A DNA stretch of 64,000 bases, from assembly GCA_963795055.1 (NCBI GenBank), contig CAWCGJ010000005.1:124001-188000 (forward strand), given 5' to 3'. Shown here piece by piece: positions 40,088 through 49,043 of this stretch (positions within the stretch are counted from its first letter, which is position 1; every line of letters starts with the position of its first letter). The notes beneath the pieces are model-generated. The model searched no databases. It saw only the letters and a list, made by a program, of their open reading frames with translations, and was not told the DNA's origin. The position numbers and the translations under genes are program-made. The stretch is from JASHPR01 sp963795055. Its GTDB lineage: Bacteria > Actinomycetota > Actinomycetes > Streptosporangiales > Streptosporangiaceae.

Positions 40088-41585
40088 TCATGGCTGCTCC
40101 GCCACCTTGGGCCGGGCCGGCGGCCGGCCGATCAGCTCGATCAGCCCGAGGAGCACCAGCAGGAGCACGGCGAGCCAGATGACCACCGCGGCGGTGGGCC
40201 GGCCCCAGAACACGAAGAGCAGCGCGACCAGGAACACCGCGCCGATGCGCAGCGCGTGCCGGTACCGGTAGGTCCACCGGCCCACCGGCCCGGTGGACAC
40301 GCCCCGGCGCTCGCCCGCCCCGCGAATCCAGTCGAATCCCGACTTGACCGCCTCCCGGGACCGGACCGCGGTCACCGAAGGGCCGCTGAAGAACGCGCCG
40401 ATCGCGACGACCAGGCCCGACCACGAGCAGCGTGCGCAGCGCTTCCTTGATGAACCGCACGAACGTGTCGAAGATGACGGCCGCGGCGTTGCTGGGCAGC
40501 ACGTTGTTCGGGACGGTATTGAGGTAGATGCCGCGGAAGATCAGCAGGCCCAGGCCCAGCACGAGCATGGAACCGGCGAACCCCAGTCCGGCCGCGATCA
40601 GGGCGCGCCGGTGGCCGCGCGCGATGTACACCCCCGCGGCGAGCAGCAGCAGCGTCAGGATCGGCAGCACGATCTTCAGGTCGTTGATCAGCCGGTACAG
40701 GGTCTGCGCCCGGACCAGGTCCTTCGACGAGAACAGCGCCAGGTTCGGGTGGATCGGCGGCAGGCTGTTGACGATCGAGAAACCGCGCGCCACCAGGGCC
40801 TTCTTGACGATCACGATGAACGGGGCCAGGTCGATGACCACCTGCCCGTTGCTCACGCTGACCGCGCCGTTGCCCTGTCCGGACAGGGCCTTCACCAGTT
40901 CGGCGTGGGCCGTGGTGTTGACCTGGATCCAGGTGTTGGCGAACTGCGGGCTGGTCACGATCTTGCTGACCTGGGTATGGATGAACCCGGCGACCGCGCT
41001 GGCGATCGACGGGCCGAAGGTCTTCAGCAGCGTGGCCACCCGGGACAGGCCCTTGCTGTTCAGCAGGCTGGCGGCCTGGTTGGTGTAGCCCACGATGTTG
41101 AGGTGGCTGGTGATCGCGACCGTGACCTTGTCGGTCAGCGCACCCTGCACCGCCGGATCATGGATCAGCGGCTCGATATTCGCGATGTAGCGGTTGGTGT
41201 CGGAGACCTGGTTGGCCGTCCATACCCCGACCACCGAGATCGGGGCGAGCAGGCAGCCGAGCACGATCAGCACGCTGGCGACCGGGGTCCGCCAGCCCAC
41301 CCGGTGCCGCCGGGCGCCGCTGACGACGGCGGCCTCCCGGTCGCGCACCTCGGCCTCCCGGACGTGCAGGTCGGACTCCTGCCGGCGCAACCCGGCCTCC
41401 TGCTGGCGCAACCCGTCCTCCCGGCTGCGCAGGTCGGCTACCTCGGCCCGGAGGCGTGCCAGTTCCGCCCGTTCGCCCTGGGTGAGGTCGGGGTCCGGGG
41501 TTCCCGCGACCGGGGCTTCCGGGTCCGGCGTTTCCGAATCCGGGGCTCCGGCCACGGGCCTCACCTCGCCACCCGCGTCAGACAA
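40088..41585 (-). pseudogene. membrane protein with coiled-coil N-terminus, one frameshift
   Basis: The protein begins, most likely at a TTG five nt after AGGAGG, with an acidic Pro-rich tail, then a coiled coil (RAELARLRAEVADLRSRE and repeats of LR.QE, about 40-80), a membrane helix (ASVLIVLGCLLAPISVVGVW), a large extracytoplasmic domain of about 220 residues and two more helices. Near 40414 one extra C breaks LLVVGLVVAIGAFFSGPSV; the rest (VTAVRSREAVKSGFDWIRG and two helices) continues in another frame. The intact protein would have about 500 residues. It resembles actinobacterial integral membrane proteins of unknown role. Confidence 0.7.
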
Positions 41586-41695
41586 GGTCACCTCCTGCAG
41601 GCTCCCGCGCCCGGCGCGGCCGCTGGCACGGCGAATCGTCGCGCAGGCTTCGTCCTCGCATCCAACCACGTTTCTCCGAGCAGCCCGAGAGCGCC

Positions 41696-41712
41696 TCACC
41701 CGGCCCGGGTGA
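41696..41712. promoter_or_regulatory. 17-bp palindromic operator (perfect)
   Basis: TCACCC-GGCCC-GGGTGA, also perfect in the extended form TCACCCG-N3-CGGGTGA, lies about 110 nt before the start of the coiled-coil membrane protein. It is the rightmost copy found. Confidence 0.58.
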
Positions 41713-41804
41713 GTCAGCGCGGGATGCGCCGCAGACGACTGATCACTCCGTCCGGGCGAGCCACTATAGCGGCGGTCGGCTCGGGTAGGGCAAGCTAAGA
41801 AAAC

Positions 41805-41890
41805 GAGGCCCGCGCCGTGCAGGATATGATGCCCGCGCCGTGCGGCGGGTACGAGGCCCGCGCCGGGCCGGTATCCAGTCCCGCGCGGCC
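41805..41890 (+). repeat. GC-rich tandem array, period 23-25 bp
   Basis: Three imperfect units start at 41805, 41828 and 41853, each containing CCCGCGCCG, with a partial fourth. The sequence is unrelated to the array at 29.6 kb, yet both precede a DUF6458-like gene and have nearly the same period. Confidence 0.6.
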
Positions 41891-41926
41891 GCGAGGCGGC
41901 GGCCGACGCCAGCGGAGGAGGCTGTC

Positions 41927-42151
41927 ATGACCATTGGCGGGAGCATCGCGCTGATCGCCCTCGGCGCCATCCTGCGCTGGGCCATCACCTGGAACTCCGC
42001 ATACGTGGACATCAAGGCCATCGGCGTGATCCTGATGATCGCGGGCGTGGTCTGCCTCGGCATCTCGATCTGGGCCGTGGTCGCCCGGCGGCGGCGGCGT
42101 GCCTCGGCCGAGGTGTACGAGCAGCGCCGCTACGTCGAGCCGCCCCGCTGA
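41927..42151 (+). CDS. DUF6458-like small membrane protein, paralog
   Basis: The 74 residues MTIGGSIALIALGAILRWAI, a second helix (KAIGVILMIAGVVCLGISIW) and the basic tail ending RRYVEPPR line up without gaps with the protein at 29824-30048. The start follows GGAGGAGGCTGTC. Keeping the tyrosine-containing tail in both copies suggests that it matters, perhaps for contact with a partner. No known operator lies directly upstream, but a tandem array does. Confidence 0.75.
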   Translation: MTIGGSIALIALGAILRWAITWNSAYVDIKAIGVILMIAGVVCLGISIWAVVARRRRRASAEVYEQRRYVEPPR

Positions 42152-42157
42152 CCTGAG

Positions 42158-42182
42158 CGGCCGGCGCGGTCGGCTCCGGCCG
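42158..42182. terminator. hairpin between convergent genes
   Basis: CGGCCGG (42158-42164) pairs with CCGGCCG (42176-42182) around an 11-nt loop, in the 38 bp between the convergent stops of the DUF6458-like and DMT genes. It could stop transcription from both sides. Confidence 0.45.
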
Positions 42183-42189
42183 GCCTGCG

Positions 42190-43071
42190 TCAGCGATGTC
42201 CCGGCGCCGGCGCCGAGGAGGCCGGGGCGAGATCCTGCGGCGCTGTCCGTGACAGCGCGGTGATCCCGGCAGCCAGGACGGCGAACGACAGGACCGCGAT
42301 GGTGATCCTCGCCGGGCTGTCGGTGAAGCGCTCGTCGAACAGCCACACGCTCAGGACGATGCTGGCCAGCGGGTTGATGATGACCAGCAACGGCTGCGAC
42401 ACGCTCAGCGGCCCGACGTGCAGCGCGGCCTGCTCGAGCAGCGTGCCGGCCACCGCCGCGCCCGCCAGCGCATACACCGGCCAGCGCGTGAGCGTGCCGG
42501 CGAGGCCGAAGACGGCGAGTGTGTCGGTCGTCGACTTGATGAACACCGCCATCAGGGCCCACGCCAGCGCGCCCGCCACCGCGAACGCCGCGGCCCGGCG
42601 CGCCGGTGAGCCCCGTGTCCCTGCCGCCGCGGCGGCGGCGATGGCCCCGCCGAACACCAGCAGCGCGGACAGCCATTCCGCGGTGGCGGGGGTGGGCTTC
42701 CCGCCGGTCGGCTCGGCCACCGTGAGGAACACGGCCAGAGCCACGCAGACGACCAGCACGGAGACCCACGCCGCGCGGGCGATGTCCTGGCGGATCCACA
42801 CCCGCCGCAGCACCAGCACGAAGACCAGCTCGGTGACCAGGAGCGGCTGGACGATCGACAGCTGGCCGTCGTGCAGGGCGAAGGCCTGGAACACGAACCC
42901 GCCCACCGCGGCGATCCAGCCGAGCAGCCACAGCGGCTGCCGGAACAGGTAGCCGACCAGCCGCCAGCCCTTCTCCCGCTTCGGGGCGGCGATGCTCGCC
43001 TTGTGCTGGGTCATGACGTTGACCGCGTTGGCAAACGAGGCGGCCAGGGCGAACGCCACGGTGAGGATCAT
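42190..43071 (-). CDS. DMT-superfamily (EamA-like) transporter
   Basis: The 293 residues hold about ten membrane helices in two repeats, starting ILTVAFALAASFANAVNVMTQHKAS and with a conserved SIVQPLLVTELVF and its second-half counterpart SVSQPLLVIINPLASIVLS. The repeated QPLL motif marks the internal duplication of drug/metabolite transporters. It lies 30 bp after the DenD-like dehydrogenase on the same strand, so it could import a sugar acid or export a product. The substrate is not known. Confidence 0.8.
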   Translation of the reverse strand: MILTVAFALAASFANAVNVMTQHKASIAAPKREKGWRLVGYLFRQPLWLLGWIAAVGGFVFQAFALHDGQLSIVQPLLVTELVFVLVLRRVWIRQDIARAAWVSVLVVCVALAVFLTVAEPTGGKPTPATAEWLSALLVFGGAIAAAAAAGTRGSPARRAAAFAVAGALAWALMAVFIKSTTDTLAVFGLAGTLTRWPVYALAGAAVAGTLLEQAALHVGPLSVSQPLLVIINPLASIVLSVWLFDERFTDSPARITIAVLSFAVLAAGITALSRTAPQDLAPASSAPAPGHR

Positions 43072-43101
43072 GTCCCCGCTTCCAGCCCGGCGATCACGGC
43101 G

Positions 43102-44094
43102 TCAGGTCCGGGACTCGGCGAGGTACATCGTGATGACGGAATCGAAGTCGGGATCCGGGGTCAGTCCGAGCCGGGCCGCCCGCTCCGAGCGGACCCGGCC
43201 GGGCCAGGTCGCGAACATCCTGGCCACCGCCGGGTCGGGAACCCAGTCGATCAGCGCGCTCACCTCCGGCCCGGCGACCCGTTCCAGCGCAGCGGCCATG
43301 CCGGCGACGGTCATGGTGAGCGCGGGCAGGTTGACCCCGGTGCGGCCGCCCCAGGCCTGGTCGGAGGACGTGGCCGCGCGGAGCAGCCCGCCGATGGCCT
43401 TCGCCGGCGAGGCCAGCGCCACCTCGGTCTCCGGGGCGACCGGGCAGACCGCGCGCTGGCCGGCCAGCGGCTCGCGGATGATGCCGGACAGGAAGCCCGA
43501 CGCCGCCGCGTTGGGGCGCCCGGGGCGCACGCTGACGGTCATCAGGCGGATGGCCCGGCCGCGCAGGAATCCCTTCCTGGTGTAGTCGGCCAGCAACTGC
43601 TCCCCGATGAACTTCTGGGTGCCGTAGCTGGTCTGCGGGTTCGGCAGGGTCTGGTCGTCCACGACCGCGGGCAGCGGGTGCTCCGCCGAGTCCCCGAAGA
43701 CGGCGACCGAACTCGAGTACACCACGACCGGGCTGGTCCCGAGCGCGCGGCACGACGCGAGCAGCGACTCGGTGGCGTGCAGGTTGGCCCGCAGGCCCAG
43801 ATCGAAGTCCGCCTCGCATTCCCCGCTGACCGCGGCCGCGAGATGGAAGATCACGTCGGTCCCGTCGAGCACGTCCCGCCCGGAGCCGAGCAGCTCGCCG
43901 AGGTCGCCGCGGATCGCGGTCACCCGCTCGTCCGCGGCCAGGTCACCGGGCACCGGTGCCTGGTCGACCAGCGTCACCCGGGACAGCGGGCGCGCCCCGC
44001 CGCCTGCCACCTCCAGCGCCTCCGCGGCCAGCAGGGCCCGGGCCAGGCGAGCCCCCAGGAAGCCGGCCCCGCCCGTGACCATGACCCGCACCAC
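43102..44094 (-). CDS. NAD-dependent epimerase/dehydratase, D-erythronate dehydrogenase-like
   Basis: An extended short-chain dehydrogenase of 330 residues: VMVTGGAGFLGARLARALL binds NAD, VIFHLAAAVSGECEADFDLG (about 84) and YGTQKFIGEQLL (about 155, catalytic Tyr and Lys) are in place. The C-terminal part (GVNLPALTMTVAGMAAALERV) resembles DenD, which oxidises D-erythronate to 2-oxo-tetronate. No later enzymes of that pathway are in the window. The operon with a DMT transporter fits uptake and use of a sugar acid. Confidence 0.75.
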   Translation of the reverse strand: MVRVMVTGGAGFLGARLARALLAAEALEVAGGGARPLSRVTLVDQAPVPGDLAADERVTAIRGDLGELLGSGRDVLDGTDVIFHLAAAVSGECEADFDLGLRANLHATESLLASCRALGTSPVVVYSSSVAVFGDSAEHPLPAVVDDQTLPNPQTSYGTQKFIGEQLLADYTRKGFLRGRAIRLMTVSVRPGRPNAAASGFLSGIIREPLAGQRAVCPVAPETEVALASPAKAIGGLLRAATSSDQAWGGRTGVNLPALTMTVAGMAAALERVAGPEVSALIDWVPDPAVARMFATWPGRVRSERAARLGLTPDPDFDSVITMYLAESRT

Positions 44095-44171
44095 GGCGCC
44101 TCCCTCTCCCGCCCTGAGACGTCGGATACCAGCGATCTTAGGCGCCGCGCCCGTTCTCTATGCTCGGCGGT

Positions 44172-44636
44172 ATGAGCGAGCATGCGCGGAGCCCGGCGGA
44201 CTATGCGGCCGAGATCGACCAGGCACGAGAACGGCTGGTCGCCTTCGCGGACGGCTGCAGCGATGAGCAGTGGCGCGCCGCGCCGCTGGATGGCGACCCG
44301 CGCCCGGTGGGGGTGGTCGTGGATCATGTCGCGCACGCCTACGAGTACCTGGCCGGCTGGATGCGCGAGATCCTCGACGGACAGACGGCGACGGTCAGCA
44401 GCGAGGTCGTGGACGCGCTCAACGCGGAGCACGCGGCCCGGGCCGCGGCGGTGACGCGGGCCGAGGCGGTCGAGCACCTGCGCCGCAGCGGCGCGGCCAT
44501 CAGCCAGCTGGTGGCCGGCTGCTCCGCCGGGGACCTGCAGGTCGGCGAGGGGCGGGTGGAACGCGTCGCCCAGATCGCGATCCGGCACGCGGACGACCAC
44601 CGCGCCGAGATCGAGGCCGGGCTCGCCGCCTCGTGA
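44172..44636 (+). CDS. DinB-like four-helix protein
   Basis: The protein has 154 residues. IDQARERLVAFADGCSDEQWRAAPLDG, VGVVVDHVAHAYEYLAGWMREIL and RVAQIAIRHADDHRAEIEAGL fit the DinB/YfiT helical bundle with three histidines that could bind a metal. Family members include thiol-dependent S-transferases and maleylpyruvate isomerase-like enzymes, but the reaction here is unknown. The start at MSEHARSP was preferred to an ATG four codons upstream. pyrF follows after 18 bp. Confidence 0.7.
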   Translation: MSEHARSPADYAAEIDQARERLVAFADGCSDEQWRAAPLDGDPRPVGVVVDHVAHAYEYLAGWMREILDGQTATVSSEVVDALNAEHAARAAAVTRAEAVEHLRRSGAAISQLVAGCSAGDLQVGEGRVERVAQIAIRHADDHRAEIEAGLAAS

Positions 44637-44654
44637 TGTGAGAGCCTGGGCGAG

Positions 44655-45530
44655 ATGACCGACTCCTTTGCCGCCCGGTTCGCGGCGGTGCGTGCCCGTT
44701 GCGGGCCGCTGGTCTGGGGGCTGGACCCGTCCGCAGACCTGCTGGACGCCTGGGGCCTCGGCGACAGCGCCGACGGGCTGGACCGCTTCGCCGACATCGT
44801 GCTGGACGCCGCCGTCGGCACGGTCGGGCTGGTGAAGCCGCAGTCGGCGTTCTACGAACGGCACGGGTGGCGGGGGATCAGGACACTGCAGCGCCTGGTC
44901 GCCGACGCCCGCGCGGCCGGCCTGCTGGTGATCCTGGACGTCAAGCGCGGGGACGTGGGGACCACCAACGACGCCTACGCCGAGGCCTTCCTCGGCGCCG
45001 GGGCGCCGCTGGAAGCCGACGCGGTGACGGTGCACCCGTATCTCGGGCTGGGCGCGATGAGCGCGTTCGTGTCCCGCGCCCGGGACGCCGGCGCGTGCCT
45101 CCTGGTCGTCACCCGGTCGTCGAATCCCGAGGGCCGGGCGGTGCAGGCGGCCCGCGGCCCGGGCGGGCGGAGCGTCGAGGAAACGCTGCTGCGCGAGATC
45201 GGGGAGCTCAACGCGATGCTGGCCCCGGGCGCGATCGGGCCGGTCGGCGCGGTCATCGGCCCCACGCACCTGGAACCCTCGCTGGACCTGCCCGCGGCGC
45301 ACGCCCTGTTCCTCGCCCCGGGTCTCGGCGCCCAGGGCGCCACCTGCGCCGACGTGGCGCGGACCTTCGCCGCGTGCCCGGACCGGGTCATGCCCAGCGC
45401 GTCCCGCTCGCTGCTGGCCGCCGGCCCGGACCTGGGCGCGCTGCGGGACGCCGCGACGGAACTGGCCGGTGACTTGCGGGCCGCGCTGCCCGCGGTCCGG
45501 CCGGACCCGGTTCCCGGCGCCGCGACCTGA
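44655..45530 (+). CDS. pyrF: orotidine-5'-phosphate decarboxylase
   Basis: It makes UMP from OMP in pyrimidine synthesis. The 291-residue protein belongs to the type 2 PyrF found in actinobacteria and mycobacteria: CGPLVWGLDPSADLL at the N-terminus, VKPQSAFYERHG (about 57), and the catalytic ILDVKRGDVGTTNDAYAEAF (about 96) with the Lys-Asp pair, then TVHPYLGLGAMSAF. It is usually beside carB or gmk; here it stands apart from other pyr genes. It is followed 18 bp later by a flavin monooxygenase. Confidence 0.94.
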   Translation: MTDSFAARFAAVRARCGPLVWGLDPSADLLDAWGLGDSADGLDRFADIVLDAAVGTVGLVKPQSAFYERHGWRGIRTLQRLVADARAAGLLVILDVKRGDVGTTNDAYAEAFLGAGAPLEADAVTVHPYLGLGAMSAFVSRARDAGACLLVVTRSSNPEGRAVQAARGPGGRSVEETLLREIGELNAMLAPGAIGPVGAVIGPTHLEPSLDLPAAHALFLAPGLGAQGATCADVARTFAACPDRVMPSASRSLLAAGPDLGALRDAATELAGDLRAALPAVRPDPVPGAAT

Positions 45531-45548
45531 CCCTGGTCTAATGGGCAC

Positions 45549-47041
45549 GTGGTCGATGGGGGGACCGAAGTACTGATCGTCGGCGCCGGGCCGTCTGGCC
45601 TGTTCGCCGCCGCCGAGCTGGCGCGCCACGGGGTGCGGGCCCGCGTCGTCGAGCGGCAGCCCGAGCCGCACCGGCAGGCCCGGGCGACGGCGGTGCAGCC
45701 CGCGACGATGGAAATCCTGCAGCAGGCCGGTATCGCCGACCGGGTCCTGGCCGCATCCGAGCACCTGGACTTCGCGCGCGTCTACGACCGGGAGCTCCGG
45801 TGCATGGCCGAGATGGCCTTCGCCGGCGCGGGCTGCCGGTGGGAGTTCCAGACCAGCCTTCCGCAATGGCGTACCGAGCAGATCCTCGCCGAGCGGCTCA
45901 CCGAGCTGGGCGGCGCGGTGGACCGGGCCGTGTCGGTGGAGTCGGTCCAGCAGCGCGACCGTGACGTCCTGGTCACGCTGCAGCGCGCCGGCGGAGCGAC
46001 GGAGACCGCGGAGGCGGACTGGGTGATCGGGGCCGGCGGCGCGGCCAGCATCACCCGGGGGTCCATGGACGAGTCCCTGGCCGGCACGACCTACCCCGGC
46101 CCGGCGCTCGCGGCCGACGTGCGGGTCCGGTCCAGCCTGCCCCGCGACTGCTCGGCTCTCATCGCCTCCCCCGAGGGCTACGTGCTGCTCGCGGCGCTGC
46201 CGGATGATCACTGGATCACGTTCATCGGCGACCTGGACGAGGTCGAATCCGCACGGCTGGAGCGCGACCGGTCGGTCGCCGCGGTGGCGGCGACGATGGG
46301 GCGGCGGATCCCCGACGAGGTGGTCCACGTGGAGGAGGTCGCGTGGGCCTCCCCGTTCCGCATGCACCGCCGCCAGGCCCCGCGCCTGGCCGACCGGCGG
46401 CGCTTCCTGCTGGGCGACGCCGGGCACCTGTCCAGCCCGTTCGGCGGCGAGGGCCTGAACTCCGGGCTGCAGGACGCGCACAACCTGGCCTGGAAGCTCG
46501 CGCTGGTCCAGCGCGGCCGGGCCCGTCCGATCCTGCTCGAGAGCTATGGCCCCGAGCGGGCCGCCGCCGACGCCCACGTCCTGGAGGTCTCCGACCGCCT
46601 GCACCAGCTGGCCTACGGCGCCGTCGAGTCGGCGCGGGCCGGGGCCTTCCCCGACCCGCCCTCCGAAGAACGCGTCGCCGCCCTGGTGCGGTCCCGCTGC
46701 ATGCTGGACGTGTCCTATGCGGGCACGCCGCTCGTCGGCGAGTACCGCGCACCGGGCCTGCCGCCGCAGGCCCCGCCCCGGGCGACCGCTATCCCGACCG
46801 CCTGTCCCTGCCGGGGACGCGGCATCACCTGATCGTCTCCGGCCGCGCCGACGACGAGGAGCTCGCCCGCTTGCGCCGCCGGTGGCATGACCTCGTGGAT
46901 GTCAGCCAGGCCCCGGGCGAGGATCCGGTGGCCCTCCTGGTCCGCCCGGACGGCTACATCGGCTTCCGCGCCGCCCCGGCCGACCAGGCCGGCCTCCGCG
47001 CCCTCGACACGCACCTCGCCTCCTATCTCGTTCCGGCCTGA
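45549..47041 (+). pseudogene. FAD-dependent aromatic monooxygenase with one frameshift
   Basis: The GTG start opens EVLIVGAGPSGLFAAAELARHG (FAD motif). DWVIGAGGAASITRGSM (about 157), LADRRRFLLGDAGHLSSPFGGEGLNSG (about 280, GD motif) and AHNLAWKLALV complete a class A flavin monooxygenase of the PheA/TfdB type. Near 46778 one C is missing from a CCCC run: the frame turns to ACPCRGRGIT, while another frame continues naturally as DRYPDRLSLPG and HLIVSGRADDEELARLRRRW to a stop at 47041, the C-terminal thioredoxin-like part. Restored, it would have about 497 residues. Confidence 0.8.
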
Positions 47042-47050
47042 CGGCCCATA

Positions 47051-47117
47051 TTTTCATTGGTTCGGTGGGCACAAACCGGGGCATTTCATCCCAGGGAATG
47101 ACTGGAACCAATGAAAA
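47051..47117. repeat. AT-rich nested inverted repeat
   Basis: TTTTCATTGGTTC (47051-47063) and GAACCAATGAAAA (47105-47117) form a perfect 13-bp inverted repeat around 41 nt. Inside it, TCATCCC-AG-GGAATGA is a second, 7-bp stem with one mismatch. The element is markedly richer in A and T than its surroundings. It begins 10 nt after the monooxygenase stop and ends 72 nt before OsmC. It could be a terminator, a leader structure or a small mobile remnant. Confidence 0.6.
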
Positions 47118-47189
47118 GTCGAAAATGATCACGGAAATGCGCTCGCCGGGCGGGCGAGGCCGAACCTGGGTGCGTGGGAGGGTGGGGGG

Positions 47190-47615
47190 ATGACAACTAG
47201 CCCAGTGCCCCGCAACGTAGCCGTCGAACGGATAGCCAGCGGCAGGTTCGAGGCCGTCAACAGCCGGGGCGGCCGGATCGCGTTCGGCACCGGCGGCGGC
47301 ACCGATTTCACGCCGACCGAACTGCTGCTCGCCGCGCTCGGCGGCTGCACCGCGATCGACGTCGACGTCCTGACCTCGCGCCGGGCCGAGCCGGACAGCT
47401 TCGAGGTGCTGGTCGACGCGACCAAGATCCGCGACGAGAACGGCAACCGGCTGACCGACATCGGGATCACGTTCCGGCTCACGTTCCCCGCGGGCGAGCG
47501 GGGCGACGAGGCCCGGGCGATCCTGCCCGACGTGGTGGCAAAGTCACACGACAAGCTCTGCACGGTGGGCCGTACGGTCGAGCTGGGCACGCCCATCACG
47601 ACCAAGATCGAGTAG
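47190..47615 (+). CDS. OsmC family protein
   Basis: The 141 residues fit an OsmC/Ohr-type peroxidase fold: FTPTELLLAALGGCTAIDVDVL (about 42-63) with the first Cys, and KSHDKLCTVGRTVELG (about 114) with the second. The two cysteines are those that reduce organic hydroperoxides in this family. It is cytosolic and probably acts against peroxide stress. The ATG lies directly after a G-rich ribosome binding site (GGGAGGGTGGGGGG). Confidence 0.88.
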   Translation: MTTSPVPRNVAVERIASGRFEAVNSRGGRIAFGTGGGTDFTPTELLLAALGGCTAIDVDVLTSRRAEPDSFEVLVDATKIRDENGNRLTDIGITFRLTFPAGERGDEARAILPDVVAKSHDKLCTVGRTVELGTPITTKIE

Positions 47616-47711
47616 CCGACCGCGCCGGCCGGCCGAAGGCTCAGTGAGCCATTTAATCCTCCCCGCGGCCGCCCGCGGACTCTCTGGCCTGAGGTCGACG
47701 GACGAAATGAC

Positions 47712-48074
47712 TCAGTAGCCCGGCGTGTTCCTGATCACGATCAGCCTGACGATCTTCCCGTTGCGGACGGTGAGGTAGTTGGTCAGAATGAGCTCGTCCG
47801 GCAGGCTGGTCTTGTCGAATTCGCCGTCGTAGCGGCCGCGGACGATGACGTCGCCGTGGTGGTCGATGACCTCGGTCACCTCGATCGTGACCTTGTCGCC
47901 GACCATCTCCCTGGCCACCCAGCGGCGGATCGCGGCGGAGCCCCAGAACTCCCGGTGCGCGTCGTTGACCAGCGCGTCGTCGGCGAACGTGGCCACGATG
48001 GCGTCCTCGTCGAAGGCGTTGACGGCCGCGACGTGGTCGGCCACGACCCCGGTGAGCCCGGTGACATCGGACAT
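47712..48074 (-). CDS. SnoaL-like NTF2-fold protein
   Basis: The protein has 120 residues: VADHVAAVNAFDEDAIVATFADDALVNDAHREFWGSAAIRRW is the typical first helix and hydrophobic pocket start of SnoaL-like polyketide cyclase-fold proteins, followed by four beta strands (VTEVIDHHGDVIVRGRYDGEF). Such small proteins include isomerases, cyclases and binding proteins; no reaction can be assigned. It is divergent from the MerR regulator, which may control it. Confidence 0.82.
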   Translation of the reverse strand: MSDVTGLTGVVADHVAAVNAFDEDAIVATFADDALVNDAHREFWGSAAIRRWVAREMVGDKVTIEVTEVIDHHGDVIVRGRYDGEFDKTSLPDELILTNYLTVRNGKIVRLIVIRNTPGY

Positions 48075-48211
48075 GGTGGTTCTCCTTCTCGACCGGCGGT
48101 ACGAACGCCGCGAAGGGCGGCTGTCCTCAGGCTCGGCGCTCCCCGGGCGGGAGGGTCAAGGCCCTCATCTCGGCTTGACTGTGCCCTAGGGGGAGAGTTG
48201 AGGATTTTGCC

Positions 48212-49036
48212 GTGAGCGCCGCGCTGACCATAGGGGACTTCTCCCGGGCCACGCACCTGAGCGTGAAGACGCTGCGCCACTACCACCGGGTCGGCCTGCT
48301 CGAGCCGAGGTCCGTCGACCCGGACAGCGGGTACCGGTACTACAGCGCCGACCAGATCCCGGCCGCGCAGGTCATCGTGCGGCTGCGCAACCTGGACATG
48401 CCGGTTCCCGCGGTGAAGGCCGTGCTCGCCGCGGACGGGGCGGCGGCGCGCAACGCCATCATCGCGGCCCACCTGGATCACCTGGAGACCGAACTCGCCC
48501 GCACCCGCGAGGCGGTCCGCTCGCTGCGGAGCCTGATCGACCGACCGGATGACCCGCGGCCGGTGGAGCACCGGACGGTGCCGCCGACGCCGGCCATCGC
48601 CGTCCGCGACGTGGTGCACCGCGCGGACATGCTGCCCTGGTGGCAGGGCGCGCTCGGCGAACTGCACGCGATCGCGAAGGCGCAGCGGCTGAGCCCTGCC
48701 GGGCCGAGCGGCGGGCTGTTCGCCAGCGAGATCTTCCAGCAGGACCGCGGCGAGGCCACGGTGTTCATCCCGGTCGACGGGGCGGTGCGACCGGTCGGGC
48801 GGGTTGTCCCGATCGTGGTGCCCGCGGCGGAACTCGCGGTCGTGACGCACCACGGATCCCTGGACGACGCCGACATCACCTACGGGGCGCTGGGCTCCTA
48901 CGTGATGCGCCACGAGCTCAGCGTGGACGGGCCGCTGCGCGAGTTCTACCTGCGCTCGGCCCAGGACGTCGACGACCCGGGCGAGTGGCAGACCCAGATC
49001 GGCTGGCCGATCTTCCGGGCCGACCCGGCCACCTGA
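48212..49036 (+). CDS. MerR family regulator with GyrI-like effector domain
   Basis: The GTG start gives 274 residues. TIGDFSRATHLSVKTLRHYHRVGLLEP (about 6-32) is the MerR winged helix, DSGYRYYSADQ the typical wing, then a dimerisation coiled coil (about 80-110), and a C-terminal GyrI/BmrR-like ligand-binding domain (about 130-270) for small hydrophobic or cationic molecules. Regulators of this build activate nearby efflux or defence genes. It is divergent from the SnoaL-like gene by 137 bp and converges on an SDR gene. Confidence 0.9.
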   Translation: MSAALTIGDFSRATHLSVKTLRHYHRVGLLEPRSVDPDSGYRYYSADQIPAAQVIVRLRNLDMPVPAVKAVLAADGAAARNAIIAAHLDHLETELARTREAVRSLRSLIDRPDDPRPVEHRTVPPTPAIAVRDVVHRADMLPWWQGALGELHAIAKAQRLSPAGPSGGLFASEIFQQDRGEATVFIPVDGAVRPVGRVVPIVVPAAELAVVTHHGSLDDADITYGALGSYVMRHELSVDGPLREFYLRSAQDVDDPGEWQTQIGWPIFRADPAT

Positions 49037-49043
49037 ACGCCGC

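Noticed and set aside
46902..47132. Minus-strand frame starting MIIFDFSLVPVIPWDEM
   Set aside because: Its unusual composition comes from the AT-rich inverted repeat, and the rest is a shadow of the monooxygenase gene.
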